Source: Treponema sp.
Lineage (GTDB): Bacteria; Spirochaetota; Spirochaetia; Treponematales; Treponemataceae
NCBI GenBank assembly: GCA_016297415.1
Contig: JAEDGQ010000008.1
Location: 1 to 35,999 of the forward strand
Direction: 5' to 3'
Length of the DNA stretch: 35,999 bases
The notes beneath the pieces are model-generated. The model saw nothing but the letters and a program-made list of their open reading frames with translations, ran no database searches and had not been told where the DNA came from. Positions 1 to 7,740 of this stretch are shown in pieces (within the stretch, counting starts at the first letter, position 1; each line of letters begins with the position of its first letter). The translations under genes and the position numbers were made by a program.

Positions 1-78
1 TTCACTCCTTTGCGCCATTTTCAATATAAAATCGGTTATAATGCGTTTGCCCTGAGTCTGTTACACTACCCTTTAGGA

Positions 79-540
79 CTAATTTCTTCCAATTTCAAGA
101 GCTGCACTGAACATGTCTTTTGCACCCTGAATTACTGTACTGTTAGCTTCATAAGCACGGCTTGCTGAAATAAGGTTTACCATTTCGTTAACAATATTAA
201 CGTTTGGATATTCAACATAACCTTTATCCGGACCAGATTTAATGGCATCTGGATTTGTGGGATCAAATACCATGCGTCCTTTTGATGTATCCTTTACGAT
301 TTCCCGTACACGAACACCTTTTCCAGGTCCGTTGTCCTGATCTTCTGAAACAAATGGTGAACGCCATACAGGATGCTGAGAAGCAACCGGTTCAATAATT
401 ACTGTGGATTTTTTAAAAGGACCGCCTTCAGGAGTACGGGTTGTTGATGCATTGGCAATATTATTCGAAATAACATCTGTACGAAGACGTTCTACACTTA
501 AACCTGTAGCAGCAATGTTAATTGTTGTAAACATACCCAT
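79..540 (-). CDS. flgC: Flagellar basal-body rod protein FlgC
   Basis: FlgC is a proximal rod subunit of the flagellar basal body; in spirochaetes the rod crosses the periplasm and drives periplasmic flagella. The protein is 153 aa, a normal FlgC length. The N-terminal rod signature is visible (residues about 1-35, with INIAATGLSVERLRTDVISN followed by NIANAST), and the C-terminal helix carries VNEMVNLISASRAYEANSTV, typical of rod proteins. The start at 540 is chosen because AGGAGG lies 10 nt upstream; the longer reading frame would need a TTG start inside that Shine-Dalgarno region. It follows flgB by about 70 bp and is probably cotranscribed with it. fliE would be expected further left, outside the window; positions 1-78 hold no gene. 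Confidence 0.95.
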   Translation of the reverse strand: MGMFTTINIAATGLSVERLRTDVISNNIANASTTRTPEGGPFKKSTVIIEPVASQHPVWRSPFVSEDQDNGPGKGVRVREIVKDTSKGRMVFDPTNPDAIKSGPDKGYVEYPNVNIVNEMVNLISASRAYEANSTVIQGAKDMFSAALEIGRN

Positions 541-612
541 AATTAAAAATCCTCCTGATAACAAAAACCTGTCTCATCCGGAAACAGAAAACTATATTAA
601 AAAATAATCAGA

Positions 613-1029
613 CTACTTTCTCATAGCCAGTTTTACCTGACTGAATTCAAAGTTTGTAAGCTGTGCAAGCAGACGATATTTCATCTGAATTTCAAGAATA
701 TTTGTTGCTTCAAATTCAGGATCAACATTATTTCCGTTTGCATTTGCCTGTGTTGTCCAGTCAGTTACACGGCGAGGTTCTACATTTCGCCAGTTATAAG
801 GAATTTCAAGTGAAAAATGACGGCTGTCTGTTGCTGTAAGCTGAAGCTGACGGCCAGCATCTTCCTGACTTTCAAAAGCACGCTTTAATTCACTTTCAAA
901 ATTAACTTCCTGACGCTTGTAGTTAGGAACTTCTGAGTTTGCAATGTTATTTGATGCAACCTGCATACGAAGTTGATTTACATCCATTGCTCTGTGTAAT
1001 AATTCAACTGACTGTGTAAATGTATTCAT
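613..1029 (-). CDS. flgB: Flagellar basal-body rod protein FlgB
   Basis: FlgB is a proximal rod protein that joins the MS ring to the rod. The product is 138 aa, close to the usual FlgB length. The N-terminal rod motif reads MDVNQLRMQVASNNIANSEV at about residues 15-34, followed by PNYKR, and the C-terminal amphipathic helix runs to the end. The ATG at 1029 has only a weak Shine-Dalgarno (TTGAAG). In Borrelia burgdorferi flgB directly follows hslU (established knowledge); here hslU lies 16 kb away and an amino-acid transporter sits upstream instead. The roughly 225 bp upstream gap must hold any dedicated promoter, since the gene has lost its usual upstream partner. Confidence 0.95.
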   Translation of the reverse strand: MNTFTQSVELLHRAMDVNQLRMQVASNNIANSEVPNYKRQEVNFESELKRAFESQEDAGRQLQLTATDSRHFSLEIPYNWRNVEPRRVTDWTTQANANGNNVDPEFEATNILEIQMKYRLLAQLTNFEFSQVKLAMRK

Positions 1030-1254
1030 ACTTCAATTTTCGGAAAATAAAAAAAAAGGTTTAGAAAAAAAATGAAAGCAGAAGGAAATTTTACTCACGG
1101 AAAGCTGATGCAGGCTGAATACAGGATGTCCTTTTTTTGCAACTTTTCTAAGAAAGTGAATAAGGAATGCTCAAAAAATACACCCAATGAGACTACAAAA
1201 AAGATTTGAAATACAGTTTTGCGTAAACATCAAAAATTTGATATTTAATTGTTT
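1030..1254. other. Intergenic region upstream of flgB
   Basis: AT-rich spacer between the transporter ATPase gene and flgB, both transcribed leftward. A weak short palindrome (ATCAAA/TTTGAT near 1229-1242) lies just after the ATPase stop. On the minus strand a TTGCAA (about 1138-1143), a 16 bp spacer and TATTCA form a possible but unconvincing sigma70-like promoter for flgB. No ORF and no member of the repeat families was seen. Confidence 0.35.
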
Positions 1255-2007
1255 TTATTTTTCGTTAAAACGCTTTAAGAATTCTTTTAAGCGGTCACTT
1301 TGAGGATTATTGATTAAATCCTGAGGATTTCCTTCTTCTACGATTACACCACCATCCATAAAAATTACTTTATCTGATGTGTCCCGGGCAAAGGCCATTT
1401 CGTGAGTTACTACAATCATTGTCATTTTTTCTCTGGCCAGATCACGGATTACGGCAAGAATTTCTCCTGTAAGTTCAGGATCAAGAGCAGAAGTTGGTTC
1501 GTCAAAGAGCAAAACCTTTGGCTTTAAGGCTAAAGCTCTGGCAATTGAAACACGCTGCTGCTGACCGCCTGAAAGCTCACATGGATAGTTGTTTTCTTTT
1601 CCTTCAAGCCCCATGCGCTTAATTAATGCCATAGCTGTTTTTACTGCTTCTTCCGGTGGTGTTTTTAATACAGTAACCTGAGGATCAACTATATTCTTTA
1701 AAACTGAGTAATGTGGAAAAAGATTAAAGTTCTGAAATACAAATCCCAGATTAAGACAAATCTGACGCTGTGTATTTTTATCTGCATAAACACCGTTATT
1801 TACAAGATTATGACCACAGATTGTAATTGTGCCGTCATCAATTGTTTCCAGCTGATCAATACAGCGGAGCATTGTTGACTTTCCGGAACCTGAAGGTCCG
1901 ATAATTCCAAGAACCTCACCTTCTTCCAGATCAAAAGAAATGTCTTTGAGAACAGGAACTCCGTCCTGAAATGATTTTTTTATATGCTGTACTGAAATAA
2001 TGCTCAT
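1255..2007 (-). CDS. Polar amino-acid ABC transporter ATP-binding protein (GlnQ/ArtP/HisP family)
   Basis: ATPase subunit of an amino-acid importer; it hydrolyses ATP at the cytoplasmic face and is partnered by the permease and lipoprotein genes just upstream. It has 250 aa, normal for the family. Motifs in order: Walker A GPSGSGKST (residues 37-45), Q-loop Q92, signature LSGGQQQR (145-152), Walker B VLLFDEPTSALD (165-176) and switch His in VVTHE (His202). The start at 2007 is supported by GGAG six nt upstream; the open frame continues 24 codons further but enters a GC-rich repeat. That repeat (2039-2137) fills the gap between this gene and the permease. Substrate cannot be read from this subunit; the nearby argH gives only weak support for a basic amino acid. 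Confidence 0.93.
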   Translation of the reverse strand: MSIISVQHIKKSFQDGVPVLKDISFDLEEGEVLGIIGPSGSGKSTMLRCIDQLETIDDGTITICGHNLVNNGVYADKNTQRQICLNLGFVFQNFNLFPHYSVLKNIVDPQVTVLKTPPEEAVKTAMALIKRMGLEGKENNYPCELSGGQQQRVSIARALALKPKVLLFDEPTSALDPELTGEILAVIRDLAREKMTMIVVTHEMAFARDTSDKVIFMDGGVIVEEGNPQDLINNPQSDRLKEFLKRFNEK

Positions 2008-2038
2008 ATTAATCTCCAGTAGATTTATTCTTGAAAAC

Positions 2039-2137
2039 GCGTCAGGGATATTAGTGGCGGCGGAGCCGTTGCGAAGCAATGGAGGCGAAAGCCGGAACCA
2101 CGGTTAGCCCGACGGCAGTTTACTGCCGGGACGCCCT
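2039..2137 (-). repeat. GC-rich dispersed repeat, family A, copy 1
   Basis: A 99 bp GC-rich element inside an AT-rich operon. On the plus strand it begins GCGTCAGGGATATTAGTGG and ends CGGGACGCCCT, with an internal hairpin GGCAG-TTTA-CTGCC at 2113-2126. On the minus strand the edge AGGGCGT provides part of the TAG stop codon of the permease gene (2136-2138), so the repeat begins at that stop. Related copies lie at 7515-7664, 10263-10368, 13368-13478 and 33996-34103. It resembles REP-type elements in placement; its mobility is unknown. Confidence 0.75.
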
Positions 2138-2855
2138 ATTTATAATAATCAAGCCTTTCTTCCAGTTTACGGAAGGCAAAGGCAACAACATAATTCATTA
2201 CAAAATAGAAAATTCCTGCGATTAAAAGAGGCATAAAACTTACCATTCTGTTTGAATTGCTTTTTGCAACATACATAAGTTCCTGAATGGAAATGATTGT
2301 TACAAGGGAAGTATCTTTTACAAGTGTAATGACTTCGTTTCCCATGGCTGGAACTATGCGTTTAATAACCTGAGGGAGAACGATTTTCCAGAAAGTCTGA
2401 ATCTTAGTGTAACCAAGGACTTTTGAAGCTTCGTACTGCCCTTTTGGAATTGCTTCAATACCACCACGGTAGATTTCTGAAAAATAACAGGCATAGTTGA
2501 TGGAAAATGCTACAACGGCAGCAATTGAGGAGGACCAGCCTAAAGTTGTATGAAAAATGTTTTTTGCAATAAGTCCTGGACCAAAATAAACAATGAGCAG
2601 CTGAAGCATGAGCGGTGTTCCACGAATCACCAGCAGAAGCCAGTTTACCGGAACTGAAACCAGTTTTGCTCTGGACATTCGGCCCATACAGATAAAAAGA
2701 GCCAGTGGAACGGCAAAAAAAAGTGTAAGGGCAAAAATTGAAAGGGATGTTCCTGCACCTTTAAGCATGTTTTGCAGCATATCAAAATATGCAGTTACTG
2801 CTTTTGGGCTGGAATTAAAAAGTTCAGATAAAAAATTAATAACAGAAGAGTTCAT
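2136..2855 (-). CDS. Polar amino-acid ABC transporter permease (HisM/GlnP family)
   Basis: Inner-membrane channel subunit of the amino-acid importer. The protein is 239 aa with hydrophobic segments near residues 30-55, 70-95, 105-125 and 205-230. The EAA loop that docks with the ATPase is present as EASKVLGYTKIQTFWKIVLP. Neither possible ATG (2855 or 2864) has a Shine-Dalgarno. A TATAAT at 2868-2863 with an upstream TG (extended -10) ends 7 nt before the ATG at 2855, and the 2864 codon would overlap the -10; I therefore favour 2855 on a nearly leaderless transcript, though 2864 is possible if transcripts read through. A terminator-like hairpin separates it from the upstream lipoprotein gene. 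The stop codon overlaps family A copy 1. Confidence 0.9.
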   Translation of the reverse strand: MNSSVINFLSELFNSSPKAVTAYFDMLQNMLKGAGTSLSIFALTLFFAVPLALFICMGRMSRAKLVSVPVNWLLLVIRGTPLMLQLLIVYFGPGLIAKNIFHTTLGWSSSIAAVVAFSINYACYFSEIYRGGIEAIPKGQYEASKVLGYTKIQTFWKIVLPQVIKRIVPAMGNEVITLVKDTSLVTIISIQELMYVAKSNSNRMVSFMPLLIAGIFYFVMNYVVAFAFRKLEERLDYYK

Positions 2856-2909
2856 TAGAATCATTATAACAGAAAATATTAATCTGGCATACGGAAAAGA
2901 AGATGGTAC

Positions 2910-2950
2910 ATAAAAAAGCCCTGCCGCTTAAAAAATCAGGACAAGGCTTT
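2910..2950 (-). terminator. Intra-operon terminator between binding protein and permease
   Basis: On the minus strand, AAAGCCTTGTC pairs with GGCAGGGCTTT (11 bp, two G-U pairs) and is followed by a T run. It lies after the binding-lipoprotein gene and before the permease. A partial terminator there would make the binding protein more abundant than the membrane subunits, a common arrangement for importers (inference). Confidence 0.65.
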
Positions 2951-3002
2951 TATATATTTTTTCTCAGTAAGTGTATCTGTAAGTGTAAAAATTAAAATTT
3001 AA

Positions 3003-3779
3003 TTACTTACCGATTACTGAAATGTCTGAACCGAACCATTTTGTTGAAATTTCAGCAATTGTTCCGTCCTTTGCCATTTCTTCAAGTGTTGACCAGAACT
3101 TGTCACGGAGAGCTGCACCGGCTTCATCCTTACGGAAACCAATACCATAGCCTTCTTTTGCAAGAGATTCTGAAACAACAACAAGCGGTTTATTTCCTGT
3201 TGTGATTGCATAGTTAGCAACAACGCTGTCCATTACAACTGCATCAATACCACCTACTTCCAGGTCTGTAAGGGCTACAAGGTTGTCTGCATAAGATTTA
3301 ACTTCTTTAAGTGACTTTGCAAAAGCAGGATTGTCATTTACTGCTTCTTCTGCTGAAGAACCAGCCTGAAGACCTACAACTTTTCCAGCAGCATCTGCAA
3401 GGGAATTGATTTTTCCATCGTTGCGCACAACGAGAACCTGATCGTTGTTAAGGTAAGCTTCTGTGAATGACATTGCTTCCTGACGTTCAGCTGTGATTGT
3501 AAAACCATTCCAGATACAGTCGATGGCACCTGTAGAAAGTTCCATTTCTTTTGCATCCCAGTCGATTGGTTTTGCTTCAAATTCAAGGTTAAGGCGTTTG
3601 CAGGCTTCTTTTGCAAGATCAATGTCATAACCTACGATTGATCCGTCAGCTTCTGTGTAACCCATTGGCGGGAAAGAGGCATCAAGACCAAGAACAAATT
3701 TTCCTTCAGCTTTTTTTGAGCATGAAGCCAGTCCAAAAATTGCAGCTGCAGCAACTACAGCAAGCGGGATTTTTTTCAT
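3003..3779 (-). CDS. Amino-acid ABC transporter substrate-binding lipoprotein
   Basis: Periplasmic solute-binding protein of the polar amino-acid family (SBP_bac_3), which captures the substrate and delivers it to the permease. It has 258 aa. The N-terminus MKKIPLAVVAAAAIFGLASC is a lipoprotein signal peptide with lipobox LASC (Cys20). The family region includes FPPMGYTEADGSIVGYDIDL and DWDAKEMELSTGAIDCIWNG, where family members bind the alpha-amino and carboxyl groups. Start 3779 is set by AGGAGG seven nt upstream; the longer frame begins in the leader. It is the first gene of the three-gene transporter unit and has a leader of several stem-loops. Ligand is unknown; an arginine-type substrate is possible given argH nearby, but the sequence does not prove it. 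Confidence 0.93.
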   Translation of the reverse strand: MKKIPLAVVAAAAIFGLASCSKKAEGKFVLGLDASFPPMGYTEADGSIVGYDIDLAKEACKRLNLEFEAKPIDWDAKEMELSTGAIDCIWNGFTITAERQEAMSFTEAYLNNDQVLVVRNDGKINSLADAAGKVVGLQAGSSAEEAVNDNPAFAKSLKEVKSYADNLVALTDLEVGGIDAVVMDSVVANYAITTGNKPLVVVSESLAKEGYGIGFRKDEAGAALRDKFWSTLEEMAKDGTIAEISTKWFGSDISVIGK

Positions 3780-3792
3780 TTTTTTCCTCCTG

Positions 3793-3939
3793 TAAAAAGT
3801 CAGGAACAAATCTTCAGATTTGAGAGTGACTTTTTAACGTGCATCTGCAACGAAGTGAAGATGCACAAATTATTAGAAAGTTTGCAACGCAAACTTTTCA
3901 AAGATAAAACCTTGCACCATTTCTGCAAGGTTTTATCTT
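3793..3939 (-). promoter_or_regulatory. Leader of the transporter operon with tandem stem-loops
   Basis: The minus-strand leader upstream of the lipoprotein gene holds, in order of transcription: a perfect 16 bp hairpin (3939-3924 with 3916-3901), a 9 bp hairpin AAAGTTTGC/GCAAACTTT (3897-3877), an 8 bp hairpin GTGCATCT/AGATGCAC (3866-3839), and arms AAAAAGTCA/TGACTTTTT around 3830-3793. None is followed by a clean T run, so the set is not simply a stack of terminators, although the first could serve argH. An AGGAGG at about 3955-3950 precedes the first hairpin but has no ATG at normal spacing. Known riboswitch consensus sequences were not recognised. Confidence 0.45.
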
Positions 3940-3961
3940 AATCCTCCTAATATAAAGACAT

Positions 3962-4126
3962 GGGGATGTCCAAAAAGTTCAACTTGCGGTGGTTGAGCTT
4001 GTCGAAACCACCATATTTAGTGCAATGGTCATTTCGACAGGTGGTTCCTGAGCCCTTCGACAGGCTCAGGAACCACCTGTCGAAGGGCTCAATGACCGCT
4101 ACAGTCATTACTTATTGGACAGCCCC
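3962..4126. mobile_element. MITE-like element, copy 1 (165 bp)
   Basis: A short non-coding element with imperfect terminal inverted repeats: the left end GGGGATGTCCAAAAAG and the right end, read on the other strand, GGGGCTGTCCAATAAG. Internally it has a hairpin GGTGGTT/AACCACC (about 3988-4012) and a perfect 22 bp palindromic arm pair beginning TTCGACAGGTGG (4033-4054 with 4063-4084). Two relatives occur at 20193-20281 and 34115-34256. The ends look like insertion-sequence termini mobilised in trans (inference); no transposase gene is in the window and no clear target duplication was seen at this copy. Confidence 0.8.
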
Positions 4127-4191
4127 GTGAATTTTTAACATGCATCTGCAACAGCACGCTTCATAAAGCCAGCGCACCGTCACAAACCAGC

Positions 4192-4234
4192 CTTCAATTC
4201 ATCTTTTTAAGCCGTGTTTATCCGGGTTTAATTA
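4192..4234. repeat. Short direct repeat flanking argH, left copy
   Basis: An approximately 45 bp stretch containing TTCAATTCATCTTT, GTGTTTATCCGGGTTTAATT and TACTAA, just after the argH stop. It matches, with several differences, the segment at 5668-5714 just before the argH start. The core resembles a degenerate form of AAACGCGGATGAACGCAGAT read on the other strand, which also occurs at 7665-7686. Confidence 0.5.
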
Positions 4235-5659
4235 CTAAACCTTATCTTTACAGAAAGCTTCAAGGGCTGCAATCTGCTTTTTTGTCTGTTCTGGACTAGG
4301 ACCGCCAGTTGTTTTGCGGGCTTCCATGCAGGCCTTTGGAGTAATTTTTGTAAAGATGTCTTCTTCAAAGAGGGGACTTATGGCTTTAATTTCTGCAAGA
4401 GTCAGTTCTTCAATTGCAGAACGGCCTGTATCAATTGCAAGGCGGACACACTGAGCTGCAACTCCGTGTGCTGTGCGGAAAGGCATCCCCTTGCGTACCA
4501 GGTAATCTGCAACATCTGTAGCGTTTGCAAAACCGCCGTCACAGCTGGCTGCCATTTTTGGAAGATTCCATTTTGCAGAGGCAATCATTGCTTCAAAAAC
4601 AATAATGTTTCCCTGAACAGTATCCAGAGCTTCAAAAAGCGGAGCTTTATCTTCCTGCATGTCCCGGTCATAGCTCATTGGAAGACCTTTCATCATAGTA
4701 AGAAGATTCATAAGGTCGCCGTAAACTTTACCAGTGCGGCCACGGATAAGTTCTGCAAAGTCAGGATTTTTTTTCTGAGGCATGATTGAAGAGCCTGTAG
4801 ACCATTTTTCGCTCAGGTCAATAAAACCAAATTCTGTTGTGGCCCAGTAAACAACTTCTTCGCTCATGCGGCTTAAATGCATCTGAAGTATGGCAAAGTC
4901 GCTGGTAAATTCAATGCAGTAATCTCTGTCCGCAACAGAATCCAGAGAGTTCTGAGTTACTCCGTCAAAACCAAGAGTTTCAGCTACCATTTCGCGGTTT
5001 AATGGAAGACCGGAACCAGCAAGGGCACCGCTTCCCAGTGGCGAAAGAGAAACTCTCTTAAGGCTGTCAGAAAGACGGTTGTAGTCACGGGTAAGCATCC
5101 AGGCCCAGGAACAAAGATGCTGTGCAAGAGTTCCAGGCTGAGCGTGCTGCATGTGAGTATAACCTGTCAAAAGGCTATCTGTGTGATTTTTTGCAATGCC
5201 GGCAAGAGTCTTGATTAAAGAAGCCAGCTGTTTCTGAAGTTCAGGAATTACACGGCGAAGATAAAGACGTTCATCCAGAGCAATCTGATCGTTACGGCTG
5301 CGGCCTGTGTGAAGCTTGCGGCCTGGTTCACCGATGCGGTCAGTTAAAGTTGCTTCAACAAAGGAATGAATGTCTTCTGCAGAATAATCAATGGCAAGTT
5401 TTCCGGAAGAAAGATCCTTTTCGATTGAATCAAGTCCGTCCTGAATAGCCTTGTTTTCTTCGGCAGAGATAATTCCCTGCCTTGAGAGCATGGCAGCATG
5501 AGCCTTTGAACCATGAATGTCATCAAGAGCCATGCGTTCATCAACATGAATTGAAGTTTCAAATTCAACAGCCGCAGCGTCAGGACCTTCAGCAAAGCGT
5601 CCATGCCACAAAGCGGCGTGATTATCTTTAGTCATAGTACCATGTTTATTTTCAGCCAT
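4235..5659 (-). CDS. argH: Argininosuccinate lyase
   Basis: ArgH splits argininosuccinate into arginine and fumarate, the last step of arginine synthesis, as a cytosolic homotetramer. The protein has 474 aa, normal for the family. Signature GSSIMPQKKNP (residues 289-299) carries the catalytic serine loop; HTGRSRND (117-124) and TGYTHMQHAQP (165-175) are the other conserved active-site blocks. The ATG at 5659 has AAGGA nearby; a second ATG at codon 9 is possible. It lies 61 bp after ilvB in the same direction. argG and the earlier arginine genes are not in the window. The gene is bracketed by two related direct repeats of about 45 bp. Confidence 0.96.
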   Translation of the reverse strand: MAENKHGTMTKDNHAALWHGRFAEGPDAAAVEFETSIHVDERMALDDIHGSKAHAAMLSRQGIISAEENKAIQDGLDSIEKDLSSGKLAIDYSAEDIHSFVEATLTDRIGEPGRKLHTGRSRNDQIALDERLYLRRVIPELQKQLASLIKTLAGIAKNHTDSLLTGYTHMQHAQPGTLAQHLCSWAWMLTRDYNRLSDSLKRVSLSPLGSGALAGSGLPLNREMVAETLGFDGVTQNSLDSVADRDYCIEFTSDFAILQMHLSRMSEEVVYWATTEFGFIDLSEKWSTGSSIMPQKKNPDFAELIRGRTGKVYGDLMNLLTMMKGLPMSYDRDMQEDKAPLFEALDTVQGNIIVFEAMIASAKWNLPKMAASCDGGFANATDVADYLVRKGMPFRTAHGVAAQCVRLAIDTGRSAIEELTLAEIKAISPLFEEDIFTKITPKACMEARKTTGGPSPEQTKKQIAALEAFCKDKV

Positions 5660-5667
5660 AGTTATTC

Positions 5668-5714
5668 CTTAATTCATCTTTCCAATCTGCGTTCATCCGC
5701 GTTTAATTATTAAT
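5668..5714. repeat. Short direct repeat flanking argH, right copy
   Basis: Contains TTAATTCATCTTT, then CTGCGTTCATCCGCGTTTAA and TTATTAA. Related to 4192-4234 in the same orientation, so argH sits between two similar stretches. It lies between the ilvB stop and the argH start. Confidence 0.5.
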
Positions 5715-5720
5715 TCTTAA

Positions 5721-7445
5721 TTAATTCCCCATTCCTTCCATGAACATTGTATCCAGAGGTTTTCCAGGAATTGCCATAGGGTAAATCATTTCGTCAATGT
5801 CTACTTTTGCATCTACGATACATGGCTTTCCGGATTCAAATGCTTTTTTGAATTCACGGTCAAATTCTTCGTGATTATCTGCCTTGTAGTAGCCTACACC
5901 GTAAGCCTCAGCAAGTTTGCCCCAGTCAGGACCAAAGTCCAGGGTTGTGTGACTAAAGCGGTTTTCGTAGAAAAGCTTCTGCCATACCCGTACATTACCA
6001 AGAGTTCCGTTATTAACAAGAACAATTACAAGAGGCAGGTTGTAGCGGGCAATAGTACAAAGTTCATTACAGTTCATGCGGAAAGAACCGTCACCGGCAA
6101 TGTGTACAACACGGGCCTTAGGATTTCCAACCTGAATACCCATAGCAGCACCGGTACCAAAACCCATAGTTCCAAGACCACCAGAAGTTACAAACTTACG
6201 AGGCTTGTTGAATGGATAGAACTGAGCAGTCCAGAGCTGATGCTGACCAACTTCTGTAGTAACAAATGCATCGTCACCGGCGTATTTATGTACAGTTTCA
6301 AGAAGGAATTTAGGATTAATAGAATCCTTTGGAACCTTTGAATAACTTGGTGGAACTTCTTTTTTCCAGCCCATAATTTTAGCCATCCAGTCCTTCCGTT
6401 CTTTCTTTTCTACCATTGGCAGAAGTCTTGAAAGAATATGCTTCAGGTCACCAATAAGTTCACCGCCAACAGGAATATTTTTGTTGATTTCTGCAGGGTC
6501 AATATCAATGTGGAATACAGTTGCGTGTTCAGCAAACTTTTTAGGGTTACCGATTACGCGGTCAGAAAAGCGGGCACCAAGAGCAAGAACCAGGTCTGAT
6601 TCAACAATACCAAAGTTAGAAGCCTTAGTTCCGTGCATACCAACCATCCATGTACAAAGAGGATTGTCAGAAGGGAAAACATCACGGCCCATCATAGAAG
6701 TTGCAACAGGAATGTTAGCCTTTTCAGCAAAAGCAAGCAGTTCCTTTTCTGCGCCGGAAAGTTTTACACCGCCACCTGCATAAATAATGGGCCGTTCAGA
6801 TTTGTTGATGATTTCTGCAGCAGCTTTAATTTCATCTTCAGCAGGAACATTTACATTCATAACACGGCGGATATTTGCGTGATCCCTTAAAAGTTCCTTT
6901 GTTACAGAATCTGCATTTTTAAGAGGTTCAAACTCACATACGGCAGCAGTAACATCCTTTGGAATATCAATAAGAACAGGACCAGGACGACCAGAGCGGG
7001 CAATAGTAAAGGCCTGACGGATAGTGTCAGCCAGGTCTTCAACTTTTTTAACCATAAAGTTGTGCTTTGTAATAGGAAGAGTAACGCCTGTAATGTCGAT
7101 TTCCTGGAAAGTATCTTTACCTAAAAGAGGAGTTCCTACGTTACATGTAATAGCAACAATCGGAGAAGAATCCATATAAGCTGTAGCAATACCAGTTACA
7201 AGGTTAGTAGCACCAGGACCTGAAGTTGCCATACAAACACCAACCTTACCAGTTGAGCGGGCATAACCGTCAGCAGCGTGGCTTGCACCCTGTTCATGAG
7301 CAGTTAAAATGTGATTGATGCGGTCTGAATTTTTGTAAAGAGCATCGTAAATGTTAAGAATATTTCCACCAGGGTAACCAAATACAGTATCAACTCCCTG
7401 TTCAATAAGACATTCAATAACAATCTGAGATCCGTTAATTTTCAT
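5721..7445 (-). CDS. ilvB: Acetolactate synthase large subunit, Trp type (first copy)
   Basis: Thiamine-diphosphate enzyme that condenses pyruvate with pyruvate or 2-ketobutyrate at the start of branched-chain amino-acid synthesis. It has 574 aa. Visible features: cofactor-activating Glu51 in TAHEQGA, N-terminal ThDP-binding block with GYPGG (23-27), GDGS at 451-454 and NN at 478-479 (metal/ThDP motif), and NVRVWQ with Trp488. In E. coli AHAS II the Trp at this position favours 2-ketobutyrate, so this copy may lean toward the isoleucine branch (inference). Start 7445 has GGGAAG upstream. It is followed by argH. No regulatory small subunit gene (ilvN/ilvH) is present nearby. No leader peptide was found in the short upstream region. 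Confidence 0.93.
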   Translation of the reverse strand: MKINGSQIVIECLIEQGVDTVFGYPGGNILNIYDALYKNSDRINHILTAHEQGASHAADGYARSTGKVGVCMATSGPGATNLVTGIATAYMDSSPIVAITCNVGTPLLGKDTFQEIDITGVTLPITKHNFMVKKVEDLADTIRQAFTIARSGRPGPVLIDIPKDVTAAVCEFEPLKNADSVTKELLRDHANIRRVMNVNVPAEDEIKAAAEIINKSERPIIYAGGGVKLSGAEKELLAFAEKANIPVATSMMGRDVFPSDNPLCTWMVGMHGTKASNFGIVESDLVLALGARFSDRVIGNPKKFAEHATVFHIDIDPAEINKNIPVGGELIGDLKHILSRLLPMVEKKERKDWMAKIMGWKKEVPPSYSKVPKDSINPKFLLETVHKYAGDDAFVTTEVGQHQLWTAQFYPFNKPRKFVTSGGLGTMGFGTGAAMGIQVGNPKARVVHIAGDGSFRMNCNELCTIARYNLPLVIVLVNNGTLGNVRVWQKLFYENRFSHTTLDFGPDWGKLAEAYGVGYYKADNHEEFDREFKKAFESGKPCIVDAKVDIDEMIYPMAIPGKPLDTMFMEGMGN

Positions 7446-7514
7446 TTTTCTTCCCGTAAAAAAAGTATATAAGTCTTTATATATTAATGAAATTTTAACA
7501 GATACTCAATAATA

Positions 7515-7664
7515 AGGGCGTTCCCCTGCGGGGCGCTACGTTCCGGGTTCCGCTGCCGCTGCATTGTTTGCTCTGGTAGTTTCGACAGGTGGTATCCTGA
7601 GCCTGTCGAAGGGCTCAACCACCGCCGCAAACAACGGCTTCGCCGCCCTGCACATCGCTAACGC
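7515..7664 (+). repeat. GC-rich dispersed repeat, family A, copy 2, with a nested insertion
   Basis: Starts AGGGCGTTCCCCTGCGGGGC and ends GCTAACGC, in the opposite orientation to copy 1. At about 7575-7622 it contains TTCGACAGG, CCTGAGCCTGTCGAAGG and CTCAACCACC, the palindromic module otherwise found inside the MITE-like elements. One repeat type has therefore landed inside another. An open frame on the minus strand across this region is repeat sequence, not a gene. Confidence 0.7.
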
Positions 7665-7686
7665 AACACAGATGAACGCAGATAAA
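7665..7686. repeat. AACGCAGAT-type short repeat
   Basis: AACACAGATGAACGCAGATA, a tandem-like short motif directly after family A copy 2. Degenerate versions occur on the other strand at 4192-4234 and 5668-5714. Similar motifs are scattered in many bacterial genomes; function unknown. Confidence 0.4.
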
Positions 7687-7740
7687 CAGGATGGAAAGGA
7701 TATGTGGCAGGGATGACAACCTGACATCGAGAACCCAGGT

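Noticed and set aside
3800..3950. Small leader ORF after AGGAGG in the transporter leader
   Set aside because: A TTG-initiated frame exists, but its start is 14 nt from the Shine-Dalgarno and its codons follow the hairpin sequence; no amino-acid run suggests attenuation.
7446..7514. T-box or leader peptide before the first ilvB
   Set aside because: Only about 70 bp remain before the repeat, with no hairpin/T-run terminator and no branched-chain codon run.
7536..7727. 63-aa minus-strand reading frame
   Set aside because: It lies entirely across family A copy 2 and its nested palindrome; its residues reflect repeat sequence and there is no ribosome-binding site.
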